Assembly: GCA_951394045.1 (NCBI GenBank)
Contig: OX595986.1
Location: forward strand, 1,960,001 to 2,003,533
Direction: 5' to 3'
Origin: Nitzschia sp. DOCU1
Taxonomy: Eukaryota > Bacillariophyta > Bacillariophyceae > Bacillariales > Bacillariaceae
DNA: 43,533 nt
Under the pieces are notes generated by a model. It saw nothing but the letters and a program-made list of their open reading frames with translations, was not told where the DNA came from and did not search any database. The translations under genes were made by a program, and so were the position numbers. Of the stretch, positions 31,150 to 43,119 are shown piece by piece (position 1 is the first letter of the stretch; each line of letters begins with the position of its first letter).

Positions 31150-32592
31150 AGCGAACAACACGTGGTTTGGAAACATTATTCAACACTCGGATATTAGGTC
31201 GTCGCGCGAGGGATCGAGTTGGATATAGTAGCGCGCGTTGCATCATCGAAAAATGTGTAAGTTTCGGGCCCGCCCCGAACGATACGTGATTTGGGCAGCA
31301 GCGGTGAAAGCAGTGCGATGCATGAAGCGTTGATATCGAACCCGGATATTGATGAGGACCCGTGGTGAAAGCCCGTGGCGAAGCAGCCCGTTTATTTTCA
31401 ACAGTTCGCCGAACAACACGTGATTTGGGCAGCCGCTGTGAAAGCAGCAAAATGCATTCAGTGTTGATATCGGACCCGGATATTGGTGTGGACCCGTGGT
31501 GAAAGCACGCGGTGAAAGCAGCCTGTTGATTTCAATAATAGTTTCGGCCGCGCCGAACAACACGTGATTTGGGAAACCGCGGTGATTCCTCCAGCGTTGA
31601 TGGCGAACCCGGATATTGATAAGACCCGCGATGAAAGCACGCGGCGAAACCAGCACGTTGATTTCCAATAGTTTCGCCGCGCTGAACAGCACGTGATTTC
31701 GGAATACGATAAAAGCATCGTTGCGGCGTGGATGGCGAACGGACGAACAAGCCGCAAGCTCGTGGTGCGAGTGCACGGCGGCGAGAGCATCACGCTGACT
31801 GTCGATCGTTGCGCTCGCACGTAGCAATACGTGTTTTGGGTAACCGCGGCGAGCGCACCCGGAGATTGATCAGCACCCGGCGGTGAAAGCAGCGCGTTGA
31901 ATTTCAATAGTTTCGCCCGTGCAGAACAACACGTGATTTCGGAACACGGTCGGTGAAAGCAACGCGATGCATCGCGCACCCGGATATTGATCAGCGCCCC
32001 GCGGTGAAAACAGCGCGTTGAATTTCAATGGTTTCGCACGCGCCGAACGCCTATACGTGATTTCGGAACACGGACGGTCGGTGAAAGCAGCGCGATGCAT
32101 ACACCGTCTGTAGATCGCGCACCCGGATATTGATCAGACAGCGCCCCGCGGTGAAAACAGCTCGTTGAATTTCAATAGTTTCGCACGCGCCGAACTACAC
32201 GTGATTTCGGAACACGGACGGTCGGTGAACGTAGCGCGATGCATCACCGTAGATCGCGCACCCGGATGGTGAGGGCCCACTGTCTCTGTCTGTGAAAGCA
32301 CGCCTTGAAAGGAGGGCGGTGATTTTCAACAGTTCTTTGGGGTAGGGCAAGACGTGATTTGGGCAACCGCGGTGACAGCAGATCGATGCATGCACCGACC
32401 ATACCAGGTACATAGAACACCCGGATAGTGGTAGCAGCGCTTTGATTTTCAGCAGTTTCGGCCCCGCCCAACAAAACGTGATTTGGGCAAACGCGGTGAA
32501 GACAAAGCGAAGCATCTGCAACGCGTATAATGCAAACCCGGATATTGATGGACCCCGCAGTGAAAGTGGCGCTTTGATTTTTTCAAAAGCTT
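31150..32592. repeat. satellite-like tandem array, degenerate units of ~100-150 bp
   Basis: About ten to eleven head-to-tail units. Landmarks in each are ACACGTGATTTGGG or ACGTGATTTCGGAAC (near 31280, 31412, 31553, 31682, 31819, 31923, 32046, 32192, 32343 and 32467), then GGTGAAAGCAGCGCG, then ACCCGGATATTGAT, then a TTTCAATAGTTTCGC stretch leading to the next CGAACAACACGTG. Spacing varies from roughly 100 to 150 bp. The minus-strand ORFs here only translate the repeat (for example PNHVLFG) and are broken in several frames, so I do not call genes. Related units recur at 41285-41437 and 43333-43533. Confidence 0.88.
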
Positions 32593-33201
32593 CACGGAAT
32601 ACGAGCGAGGGCATTGCACGTCGTCTGTTTCTTTGTGGAAGCCTGCAAAGTAAAGCCATTGCATCTCCCCCTGGTTCCCTAAAATACGCTTTATTCCATT
32701 TAAAGGAGTATTGTCCTTGTGGCCCCAGGTGCTTGTTGTTTTCCAGATGACGTGATGTTCGATGAGGCAAACGACGCGTTCGTTCGATGATGCAACACAG
32801 CCCAACAATAGCTGGAATCCCTCGCACTGCAGCACCGTAGGATACTTTGGTCGCTCTGCTCGAAACAAACTAGTGCTGTTCGACGCAACAGGGTACGCTG
32901 CTACCTTACATAGCCTGATCGTAGACGCCGCGTGGTTCGCGAATCCCCCCATCCTACTAGTACAAGCGGAGAAACACGATTTCTCTTCACCCCCTCACTA
33001 GATGTAGCGACAAGGCGCCCTCTCATGCTTACAGTCCTACATTCCACAGTTTGGTCCTCTAAAGAGGTTTATCTCCGTTGACATCAGGCTATACTTTGAA
33101 ATAACGTGTTCTCTAAATGGTAATGGTGCAGTAGACAAGATGGAAAGACTACTCTGTTTGCTAGCCAGCCTTCACCAAACCAATATTGTCTCGGTTGGGT
33201 T
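32593..33201. other. intergenic, nothing recognised
   Basis: About 600 bp between the repeat array and the stop of the protease gene. ORFs on both strands (102 codons at 32442, 79 at 32762) have no recognisable features. The right end should include the 3' UTR of the protease gene. Confidence 0.4.
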
Positions 33202-35351
33202 TCAATCTCGCATTTGCACTCGATCTGATGTATCGTCTTTTGCCATGTACTGTTGTTGCACAGCAGTCCTTTCGTCGATAGCAATCCGCACCTCATCCGC
33301 CATCGCATTCACTGCCCATCGAATTCCCCGGCGTAGCCACGACGACGATGATGGCCCACTAACGGAACCGAATGGGAGTAGCTGAGCCAACCCTTCAGGT
33401 ACTTCTGGCGGTGGACTGTACTCGACCTCATAGACGTTGTAGCCCAAATCCACATAATTCAAAATAACATCATCGACGGTTTTTATATCATCACACAGGC
33501 CCTTTTCCAATGCCGCTCTGCCAAACCACGTTTCGCCGGTAGCGACAGCATCAATATCGAGCTTAGGTCGATTCTCCTTGACAAAGCCACTGAATTGGGC
33601 CAAGACCTCTTCCAACTCTTCTTTGGATTTATCGAGATCCGCCTTGGTGACCTTTTTGGTCGGTGTTAATGTGCGTTTGAATTTGCCGGCTGTGACCGTT
33701 TGAAATTCGCTGGGGGGGGGGGGAAGGAAATGCAGAGGTGAGTGATTGAGATGTCATAATGAGAGGCGTTGTCCTGCTGAATATTGCAAGGTCTCGCCAC
33801 TTACATTCCTTCTTGTTTGAGACGCTCATAGGCATTAGGAATCTCGGAAATGACACCAATACTTCCCAGAACGGCAAAAGGTGAGGCAACGATGCGATCC
33901 GCCACGCACGCCATCATGTATCCACCCGAAGCCGCCACTTGTTCGACAGCCATGGTCAAAAAGAGACCTGCTTGTTTGAGACGCACCAGCTGACCAGCTG
34001 CCAATCCGTAGCCGGTGACGGTGCCACCGCCACTCTGCAAGACCACCAAGGCTTCATCGCCGGCTTTCGCGTTGCGAATAATAGCCGTCACTTCTTCTCG
34101 AAGATTATTAAGCTGCGAAGCTTGCACATCACCCGGAAAGCTCATGACAAAAAGCGATTTCTTGAGTGTACCATCCTTGTCATCGGCCGCTTGAAGAATG
34201 GTCGACAGCGGTCGATCCTCCAGTTGAGTCAACAATCCACCCGTTCCTCGTGCGGAAATATCTCCCAACAATGCTGCACGAATGGCAACTCCCCGTTTGG
34301 GGCCGACCGCGGCGATGACGTCTTGCAAAAAGTCAAGCTCAGTTTGTTTCAGTTCACGTTGTAATTTGGAAATGCTTTGCAACAAATTCGACTTTTTTCG
34401 GCCCTTGATCGGACTACGACTTTGGATGGTCTGACTGACGTTTTTGGTGGCCGTCGCATTGGACCCTTCGACAACTTCGGCATCAATAACACCGTCCTCC
34501 TCCTCGTCTGGCTCGGGATCCATTTCAAACTTGTCCATTCCCATTCGCTTGAGCTCAGCATCCATCGCTTCCGCCGCCAATTTAGCTTCGAAACTTTGCA
34601 ACTGTCCCGTCAACGCCTTGCCCTTTTTCAAAAATTCCTGCTCGGCTTCCAAAAGAAATGTCTTGGCATAGGCAGGCAAGTCGCCTTCCTCACCCGCGGA
34701 CAGGGCCAGATTTAAGGCACGGTCAAACGATCGGCTGCGATATTTGGATGCGGCGTATGCTTTGGACTTGGTCGCCTTGGCCAAACTAAAGTCGTAGGAA
34801 TCATAGCGTTCGTTAACATGAGTAATCTTGAGATATTCCATACTTGGAATTCCCAGATTGCGGCGTTGGGCTTTGTTCAATCCACCTCTGGATCGACCAC
34901 CAAACCGAAAGCCAGATCGCGATGAAGTCTGAGAGGGATCGTCATACAAATCACTGTAGAGTTCTGCCACTGCCGTGTTACGATCCATGGAAAACGAATC
35001 ATCGTCGTCGTCTTTACTTCGAAAGGAAGATGCTGCAAAGAAAATGGTTACAAGAGCAAAGAACGTGGGGACGGCATAACTGATGACTGTCTGAAGAAAG
35101 AATTCAAACATGGGGCTCGAAGTAATCGCATTCGATGAGGAAGTTACCGCTTGAATGGCGCCGTCGAGAAAACCTGGTAGTGCTTGTAGCTGAGTTGGGG
35201 ACGACCGTCGGTGTTTGTCAAGGGGCCATAGAGGCTGACTTAATCCGATCGGTGTTTCCGCCCTTGACGGTGTAAATCTCGAAGGAACGACGAAAGACGT
35301 TACCGAAGAGGCAAGCAATGTCGCCAACAGTGGCAGGACAACTAATCTCAT
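33202..35351 (-). CDS. S49-family (SppA/SohB-type) protease, plastid-type targeting
   Basis: Exons 33805-35351 and 33202-33709, with a 95-nt intron (GTAAGT donor; the acceptor follows a run of 12 C); 684 aa. The N-terminus is bipartite: MRLVVLPLLATLLASSVTSF, then VVPSRF. A hydrophobic helix at about 80-105 (ISYAVPTFFALVTIFFAAS) would anchor it. A long charged region follows. The C-terminal protease domain (about 395-640) has SGGGTVTGYG, the nucleophile Ser475 in VAASGGYMMA, then VLGSIGVI, and Lys525/Lys527 in AGKFK, about 52 residues after the serine as in single-domain S49 enzymes with a Ser/Lys dyad. It probably degrades membrane or signal peptides in the plastid, possibly at thylakoids. 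It is divergent from the cyclase gene. Confidence 0.87.
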
Positions 35352-36170
35352 GGCGGCGGCGAAAAGGGTGGTGATTTACTTGATATGATAATGTGATATC
35401 GACAACTGTCAATGCAGAGAGACAAAGGAAAGACCAGCACTTTTTCGCGAGTCTGAGCCAAAAGTGGAAGATCTACAATCCCAAGGATCTGCCGATGCAG
35501 TCGTATCGTACCGAACGACGACGACGACGTTGCAATGCTATCCGCCGTCTGTCGTCTTTTTTCTACTTGGCGGCAGATTTTGTTTGCAGATGGGTGGATC
35601 AGCAGTGGAGCTGACGTCATCCGTAAAGTCAGCGCGGCCCAATAGATCGTAGATACCATTGTTTGTACTATCATATGCTGCAGAGTACATACCTGTACAG
35701 CGCATACCTGGTATTGGAAACAACACCAAGTGCTCGCTGAGAGCTCCAATTGGTCGAAAATTTGGCTGGTTATCTATTTTTTAGATTTATGGCCATCCCC
35801 GTCACGAATTCTTCGATCAATGGCCGCTTGGATGAAGAGGGCAATAATGTGGTCTTGCCGGATAAAGCTGCGGTACCTCGTACTTTCGTACGCTGCGATA
35901 TTAATATCATACAAACATCGAACCCTTCCTTCTCTTTCTATCGACATGTCGTACCAGAACCCGAGAACAGACAGACATACAGACAGTCCCAGTGCCTTAT
36001 TTCACCTATGATACGCGGCGGGGGGAGATCGAGAGAATGGAGGTGAATCGAAGATGAAGGGAGATCCACGGACATCGAAAACAATATATCAAGAATTGTA
36101 AGATCAGCACCACCATTGCTTGGGGGTGGAGGTGCATTAAAGCATTGCGTGACTACCGCCATCGGCTCCC
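35352..36170. promoter_or_regulatory. shared upstream region of protease and cyclase genes
   Basis: 819 bp between divergent start codons. Short repeats are visible: ACAGACAGACATACAGACAG near 35969-35988, and a TACCTGT/TACCTGGTA pair near 35691-35713. ORFs here are small and featureless. Promoter function follows from position only. Confidence 0.4.
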
Positions 36171-39100
36171 ATGGAAGTGGAGGATACAGCGGGCAGCCAA
36201 GGGGCTGAGTCGTCGAGAAAGAACAGCCCGATGACGATGATGACCCCAGCCGGCCTCAAACGAGTTGATGCAGTGACTGCATCCACTGGCAGCACAACCT
36301 CGCCTGACGATGATGATATTGAAGAAGTGTCGTTAAACGATGTCCCCAGAGTCGAAAGGGACGATGACTTGTCGTCAGTTGACGAAGACGATTCAGACTA
36401 TGATTCTGACGAAGGCCGTGACGGATTCTCAATCGGAGACGAAGAAGACGACGATAGCGCCTCCAACTATTCCTCGGCTTCCAGCATGGCTACGGATTCG
36501 CAGAGTGTGGGAAGCGACGCCGCCTCGAGTGCGACAGGAACCGCCGTCGAAGACAATGATAGGGAGAGTCATAAAATTGCACGGAGCGAGGTTCGAGCCG
36601 CCAAATGTGGGCGTTACTGCGCTCTCTTCTTTTTGCTGGTGATACTGGGAGTCTTGCTTCCTTACACACTTTATGCAGTGGCAAATAGTCACGAAGAAGC
36701 TAGTTTCGAAGAAACGGTGCTTAGTTTGAGCGATGAATTAGGAGATGCCTGGAGGGAAAATGTAGTGCGGGCCTTCTCTGCCTTAGATTCCATTGCGGTC
36801 GACTCGACCATGGCGACAGCCGCCGAGCTCTGGCCCACGGTGACGATACCAGACTTCCCAGTCTGGAGTATGAACGCCAAATACGCTTCCGCCTCAATTC
36901 AGTCAAATGTGTTAACGCCGATAGTGGAAGAGAATGAGCGGACCGACTATGAGCTGTATATTAAGGACAATCAGGAATGGATCAAACAATCGGAGGATTG
37001 GGCGGAATTCAGCATTGATGATCGTCGACGGCTGCAAGCCGACGCTCCAAACTCGACGGGGGAAATTAGAGATCAGATTTTCGAGCTTAATGATGGTATT
37101 CCGGTGGCGTCGTCGGGTCCAGGCCCCTTCTATCCGATTCGGCACATGCATCCTCTGCACCGCGAATCTATCAACTACGACTTAGCGAGCAACATGTACA
37201 TTAGCGCCGAGCTCATATTTTCCGCGGGCAATTCATCAGCCGTCATGGGGCGATTCTTGGACGGAAACGACGACGAGAGCGACTATCTCCTACGGGCCTT
37301 TCTTTCAGATGCGATTAAATCCGACGAATTGTATGGGAGCATGGTGTATCCCGTTCTACATCGGGTGGAACCGAACATGAAAGGTGTGATGGTGTCGTCC
37401 GTGGGGGCAGTTGTAGCCCTAGTTTCCTGGACCAGCTTGCTCACTGACGCATTACCTTCCCGTGCGAAAGGCTTTCTGGTCGTTGTTCGAAACTCCTGTG
37501 GACAAGTTGCCAGCTTGAGAGTAGACGGCCCGAATGTAACCTTTTTGGGATTCAAGGATGCACATGATATAGCCTTCGAGAGCTACCGCAGCACATACGA
37601 CCTACAAAACTTGCAGTTGGAAGGAACTACTATTTCGCAGCGATTTGTGAATGACAATCAGGCCGAAGTTTGTCAGTACCGACTCGATGTCTATCCTTCA
37701 ACCGCTACACAACAAGCCTATGAGACGATCAACCCCATGGTATATGTAGGAGTTGGTCTTGGGGCCTTTTTCGTCACGCTTCTTCTTTTTCTGATATATG
37801 ACCGTTTCTTGGAACGCCGCAACCGTGCCATACTATCATCTGCCATCGAAGCCCGGGCAATTGTATCGTCGCTCTTTCCTGCCAACGTGCGGGATCGTCT
37901 ATTCGAAACAAATCGAGTAAAACGAAAGAAGAAGAAAAAGCTCAAGAAGCTGAAGAAGAAGATGAAGAAGTTGAAAAGGTTGCGTCGGAAAAAGAAGGAA
38001 AACACTCCGGAAGGCGATCCGCGCGACGGAGACGATCCCGAGTCTCCTCACAAGAGTCCGGAAAGCGCCCTGAAGGATGCCCCTCTGTCTGCGAGTGCAG
38101 TGCAGAGTATATTGGAGAGTGTCCAGCCCGCCTTGGGCAACAGTCTAAGGGACTTGGGTCTTGGCGGGCCCAAATTGCAGAGCGGTGTGTCTCACCCAAA
38201 GCACCAGCTAAAGAATCTTCTTGCCAGTACTCCTGCATCCTTGGTCGATCAAAGTGAGGAATTTGGATTGAACAAACCGATTGCTGACTTGGTGAGTCAC
38301 ATTCGCGCGATTGAATGGCGTGCTGGCGCTGTATCTCACCATCCTTGCTGGATTTTTTGCAGTTTCCGCACACCACTGTGTTGTTTGCAGATATTGTTGG
38401 CTTTACAGCTTGGTCTTCAGAACGTTCACCTGAGGATGTCTTTACGCTACTACAAACTATATACGCGGCCTTTGATAAAGTCGCTAGACGACGTGGGGTA
38501 AGTTTCTTCTGCAGATTGTATGAGTCTGCCCCCGTTGCTCCACTGACCGTCTTGCCTTCTTCGAAATGTTGTCGCAGGTGTTCAAAGTCGAAACTATTGG
38601 TGATTGCTACGTTGCCGTGACTGGATTGCCCGAACCTCAACCTGATCATGCTGTCCGGATGACAAAGTTTGCTCGAGAATGTATGACCAAAATGACAGAG
38701 GTCACCAAAAGGCTTGAGATCGCATTGGGTCCCGACACCGGTACGTTCTTTTCTTTTCCGATTGCTCTAGTAGGAAATGAACAAACTAACAGCATACATG
38801 CTTCTGAAGGCGATCTCTGCATGAGACTGGGGTTGAATAGTGGGCCTGTTACAGCTGGTGTTCTGCAAGGCGAGAAGTCGCGATTTCAATTGTTTGGAGA
38901 TACCGTCAACACGGCGGCACGCATGGAGAGCACGGGCGAGACGAACCGCGTACAAATGAGCAAATCTACGGCCGATTTGCTTACCCAGGCAGGAAAGGGA
39001 TACTGGGTGAAGCCACGGGATGATCTTGTTCACGCAAAAGGAAAGGGAAATGTACAAACATACTGGCTGGTTTCCCGCGCTGACAACTTTAGCCTCCAAG

Positions 39101-40991
39101 CCAATCGAAGCACAGATGAACTCGATAGGGAAATCAAGCGCGTGGCACCATCGCGCAGCCGATCGACCTTTACCAAAGGAGAACCGACGCGAGGCCTTCA
39201 GAGGACGACGTCGGATTCAGTTACCAAGGTCGACAAGCTGTCGGACATGGTGACCCAAGGCCGCGAAGGGAACGACAAGCGTGAGGAGAGGTTGATCCAA
39301 TGGCAACTCGAGCTTTTTGTGCGTTTGCTGAAACAGATTGTGGCCGCAAGAGACGAGGCACCAAAGCCCGCAACCCCACCAAGCAATGAAGGGTGGTCCA
39401 AGTCGAGTCATTCGTATTCGGTGTCCCACAGTTTTGAGAACTCCTTTCAAAATATCTCTGAACATACCACGTCCTTAGAGAGCCATACTTCTGCGGTTGT
39501 GGACCGATTCTCGCAGCAGCAAGTGCTGGGCAGCGCTCCGATCAGGATGCCTCAACGGGAGTCCTCGATTCGTATGCCAAAGAGACGTCTATCAACTCAG
39601 TCTGTTGGGTTCGACGCGAGCGTTTCGACGTTCCATTCTTCGTTTGGAGAGATGTCGGCAACGGAAGGTGGTGATGTGGAAGACGACGATGACAAAATTG
39701 TTGTTGATGAGGTTGTTGAAATCATCACTCTTCCCAAATTCAATCCCAAGTCCATCAAAGCCTTGGAGAAATTCCAAACAGTCGAGTTGGACGAAGCCGT
39801 TGTCACTCAGTTGCAAGACTACATCACGACAATTGCCCAAATGTACAGAAAGAACCCATTCCACAACTTTGAACACGCTAGTCACGTTACCATGTCGGCC
39901 AACAAGTTACTCAATCGCATCGTCATCCCGGAAAATGTCGATTACGATCGGGAGTCCAACGACATCGCCTCAGATTTGCATGATTACACATACGGTATCA
40001 CCAGTGATCCTCTTACGCAATTTGCAGTTGTCTTTTCAGCGTTGGTGCATGATGTTGACCACACAGGTATGAGACCAATATAATTCCTCCTGGACTCTTG
40101 ACAAGTCTTGCCGAAGTTTCCTAATTCCCGCTTTGTTTTCTTGCACAGGTGTACCGAATGGGCGTCTTGCTGTTGAGAATCCAGATATGGCAGCCGTTTA
40201 TCGAAACCAAAGTCTGGCTGAGCAAAACTCGGTAGATTTGGCTTGGGACTTGTTTATGGACCCACGGTACAAGCAGTTGCAGGATTGTATTGCGGCTACA
40301 GACGCGGAACGCAAGCGTTTCCGGCAGTTGGTGGTCAACTCTGTTATGGCCACAGACATCTTCGACCCGAAAATGAAAGCTCTGCGTAACACGCGGTGGG
40401 ACAAGGCCTTCCATCGTGACGGTAATGGTGCCACCGAAATTACGGAAACCGTCATGGAGGAGGACCGCAACATGAAAGCTACCATCGTCATTGAGCACAT
40501 TATCCAAGCCTCGGATGTGGCACACACTATGCAGCATTGGCATATCTATCAAAAGTGGAACGAACGCCTCTTCGATGAAATGTACTCGGCGTTTGAATGC
40601 GGGCGTTCCGATAAGAACCCGGCGGACGGATGGTATAAGGGAGAGCTCTGGTTCTTCGACAACTACGTTATTCCGTTGGCCAAAAAACTTGAAGAATGTA
40701 ATGTATTTGGAGTGGCCAGCGATGAATGCTTGGTAAGTCGGGTTTGGGGGCAGAATGATCTGTATTGTCAGCCGGTTCTCGGTCTAATCTTGTTCTTTTT
40801 CCCCACGGTAGAATTACGCCCAAGCTAATCGGAATGAATGGAGTATCAAGGGAGAAGAAGTGGTGGAAGAAATGGTCCAGCGCTATCAACAACGAAAGTT
40901 TTTTGTTGCGGGGCTTGCTAAGAAGAAGCATCCCAACAAGCGACCAGCTCGCAGATTGCCAAGGGGGGATTCTGCCCGGTCAACTTCATGA
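36171..40991 (+). CDS. receptor-type CHASE-like/class III nucleotide cyclase/phosphodiesterase fusion
   Basis: Six exons: 36171-38291, 38363-38497, 38578-38740, 38810-40066, 40149-40732, 40812-40991. Introns are 69-82 nt and phases agree throughout; 1479 aa. An acidic N-terminus leads to TM1 (about 149-171). An extracytosolic region of ~350 residues includes a CHASE-like PFYPIRHMHP...NYDLASN stretch. TM2 is at about 524-547, followed by a Lys-rich linker. The cyclase domain (about 710-870) has metal Asp717 (FADIVGFT) and Asp761 (ETIGDCY), with Glu757 as in guanylate cyclases, Gln833 at the second base-selecting site (RFQLFGD), and Asn840/Arg844 (NTAARME). The class I PDE domain has H1158NFEH, H1220DVDH and Asp1348 (ASDVAHT). 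It would make and hydrolyse a cyclic nucleotide at a membrane in response to an outside signal; cGMP is favoured but unproven. Confidence 0.9.
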
Positions 40992-41284
40992 CGAGGCTTC
41001 TATCTACTTTAGAGTAGCTACTACTATTAAAGCAGCGAAAAAGTGCGCGCATCTAGTTAGCAGCTACCTTACGCGCCAATGAAAGTCTAACCTCAGACAC
41101 AAGATCCCTCGCCACGAGAGCCTCCGACCTCGAAATCATGATGAGGATATTAGCGTCTAGTAGAGAGCAGCAGTAAATGCCACTGTGTTGCGTAGTTGCG
41201 GTGGTTGATATTCTTGTTGATTGTCGATAGTTCCATCGGCACCGAAAAGGCGGCTAATACCTGTATTCTTGTTGTCTGTCAATA
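40992..41284. other. intergenic 3' of the cyclase gene
   Basis: Presumed 3' UTR, then unassigned sequence leading into satellite-like repeats. I see no gene. Confidence 0.45.
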
Positions 41285-41437
41285 TTTGCGGGTTTGCGGG
41301 ACGACAGCGTTCCATGGAGCGTTGATGTCGAACCCGGATATTGATGAGGACCGGTGGGTGGAGAGCCAGCGGTGAAAGCCACCACGATGATTTCCCATAG
41401 TTTTCGCCCGAACCGAATAACGAATAACACGTGTGCA
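41285..41437. repeat. satellite-like unit left of retrotransposon copy C
   Basis: It carries the array landmarks GTTGATGTCGAACCCGGATATTG (partly diverged), GGTGAAAGC and TTTTCGCCCGAACCGAATAAC, ending AACACGTG where the element begins. The unit resumes at 43333 with CGTGATTTGG, so the element split one repeat unit. Confidence 0.8.
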
Positions 41438-41850
41438 CTACGCTGAAAGTACGATGAAAAAGTTGTAGTGGAAATAATTGTGAGATCTAAGTTATCGCTG
41501 ATTCTATCGCTCCTAGACCACCAGGGTCTTTCCTCAACGCATCCCACATGCGTTGGATACAACTCCCACCGATCTAGCTTCTCGAATCTCTTCAAGGTCC
41601 ATAGCTAGATACCGTTGGAAGTTCCATTCCAGTAGTAGACGTCGACGGCTCGCCGCGCTCGCCGTTGTCGTCGTCATTGCTCGTCAGCCGCGCCGGCCTT
41701 GCCCGTCCGTCCGTGCGTCCACAGATGTTTGACCAAGTCGACGTCAGCCAGGTGTGTATGTAAGGTATGTAAGTACTACACGTAGGCCATTGTGTGTACT
41801 CTTTACTCTAACTACTTGTTAGATCTAGAGGGGTATTCTAGTGTACTGCA
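41434..41850 (-). repeat. 3' LTR of copy C, 417 bp
   Basis: Same length and nearly the same sequence as the LTR at 25628-26044, with TGCACTACGC and GTACTGCA ends. A G-rich tract (41851-41863) lies inside it, as in copy B. Confidence 0.92.
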
Positions 41851-41880
41851 TGCGCCCCCATGACAAGGGCTTCTAAGAGC

Positions 41881-43119
41881 TCACTCGTCATTAGCATCGC
41901 GTTCCTCGTACGGATGCAGATTCCGGATATTGTACATTTGTTGCACTGCTCCCTTTCTGATGCGAATAGAGCCATTGTCATTAATGTGCACGATCTCATA
42001 CGGACCGCTATAAGGATTCGTCCCATATTTGCGGGATTGTTCATTACGGACCATTACCTTCTGTCCTACGCGATACCGGTAAACTCTTCGCGTCTTGTTT
42101 TCTGCTTCGTTATTTTGGATAATACGAGATTGTTTTCGTTCCTTAATTAATTTCCAGTTAGCTTCGAACCGGGTATTTAAGATAGCGTCGCGGCCAAACA
42201 CTAGCTGTGTTGGCGTCGCTTGCATCATTGTGTGATACGTTGCACGTACTGCGAACATAGTGGCTGCAAGGACTCCGTTCAGTGACTCCGTGTCTTCGGA
42301 GTTTTGCAACTCGAAAGTGCGAATCATGTTCCCTATGGTTTGGTGAACTCGCTCGATAATTGAATTAGCCTGCGGGTTTCGCGCTGTAATTGGCTTGGTC
42401 ATTACGCCGTAGTCTTCGTGCACCATTCTTCGGAATTCTCCCATGAATTCAGTTCCGCGGTCATAAATAATCTTTTGTGGCCACGGATATCTCGTAAACC
42501 ACGCCATTTCGGCCGCACTGGCTATCGAAAAGGCTTCTTTATTTGCTATACGTACCATCTCGAACCATCCGGTCGCGGGATCTATCATAGTGAGACACCA
42601 TAGTTGTAGTGTCTTTTTACTACCTAGTTGTTTTATCTTATATGGACCTATCAGGTCGACACATAGCGTATCCCAAGGGTCTATTTCTGCCGCCTTGGTG
42701 GGAGATGCCCGTACTTGATTGTCTTTCGCTTTGTCAGCTGACAGGTCGGACAGGACTTGCAGATCCGCTCGACATCGCCGCGGATGTTCTTCCAGTAGAA
42801 GTGTTGTCGAATCGTTTGTTCGGTACGCGTTTCTCCTGGGTGACAGAGCATCTCGTGATACCACTTGACGCACCGCTTCTGGAGACTCGTTGGGAGAACA
42901 ATCTTGTCCTCGCGTACTATTAGTTCTCGCTTCTTTCCGCCCCCACGATAGACTTTGACTGAATATATTTAGCGGGTTTGTGCGTACTTTAGCTAATAAG
43001 GCGCGATCGGCATTCTGCATGCGCGCTATGTTTTTGTAAGTGAGTGGAAATGCGTCGCGCGGTAATTCGTCGCCCGCCAAAAACTCATTTAAGTGAGATT
43101 CAGGGAAAGCTCTATCGTC
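41881..43119 (-). pseudogene. pol: pol remnant of copy C (integrase part)
   Basis: The minus strand keeps the C-terminal pol from DDRAFPESH through the integrase DDE core and GPYEIV end to a TGA at 41881. Two compensating lesions break it. A 4-bp insertion (ATTT) near 42967 shifts the frame at the segment that in A and B reads YSVKVYRGGG. A 1-bp deletion near 42700 restores it just before KAAEIDPWDTL. The zinc finger is therefore read out of frame. With no RT it cannot act alone. Confidence 0.9.

Noticed and set aside
31150..32592. CRISPR-like array
   Set aside because: The units are long, degenerate and variable in length, with no short identical repeats or unique spacers, and the genome is eukaryotic.
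31243..32827. Minus-strand ORFs of 173-210 codons with repeated peptides
   Set aside because: They translate the satellite units, switch frame from unit to unit, and have no common start or domain.
41432..41436. LTR starting at TGTGCAC instead of TGCAC
   Set aside because: The extra TG matches in two flanks by chance; only the TGCAC start gives matching CGTG target duplications and reconstructs the repeat unit.
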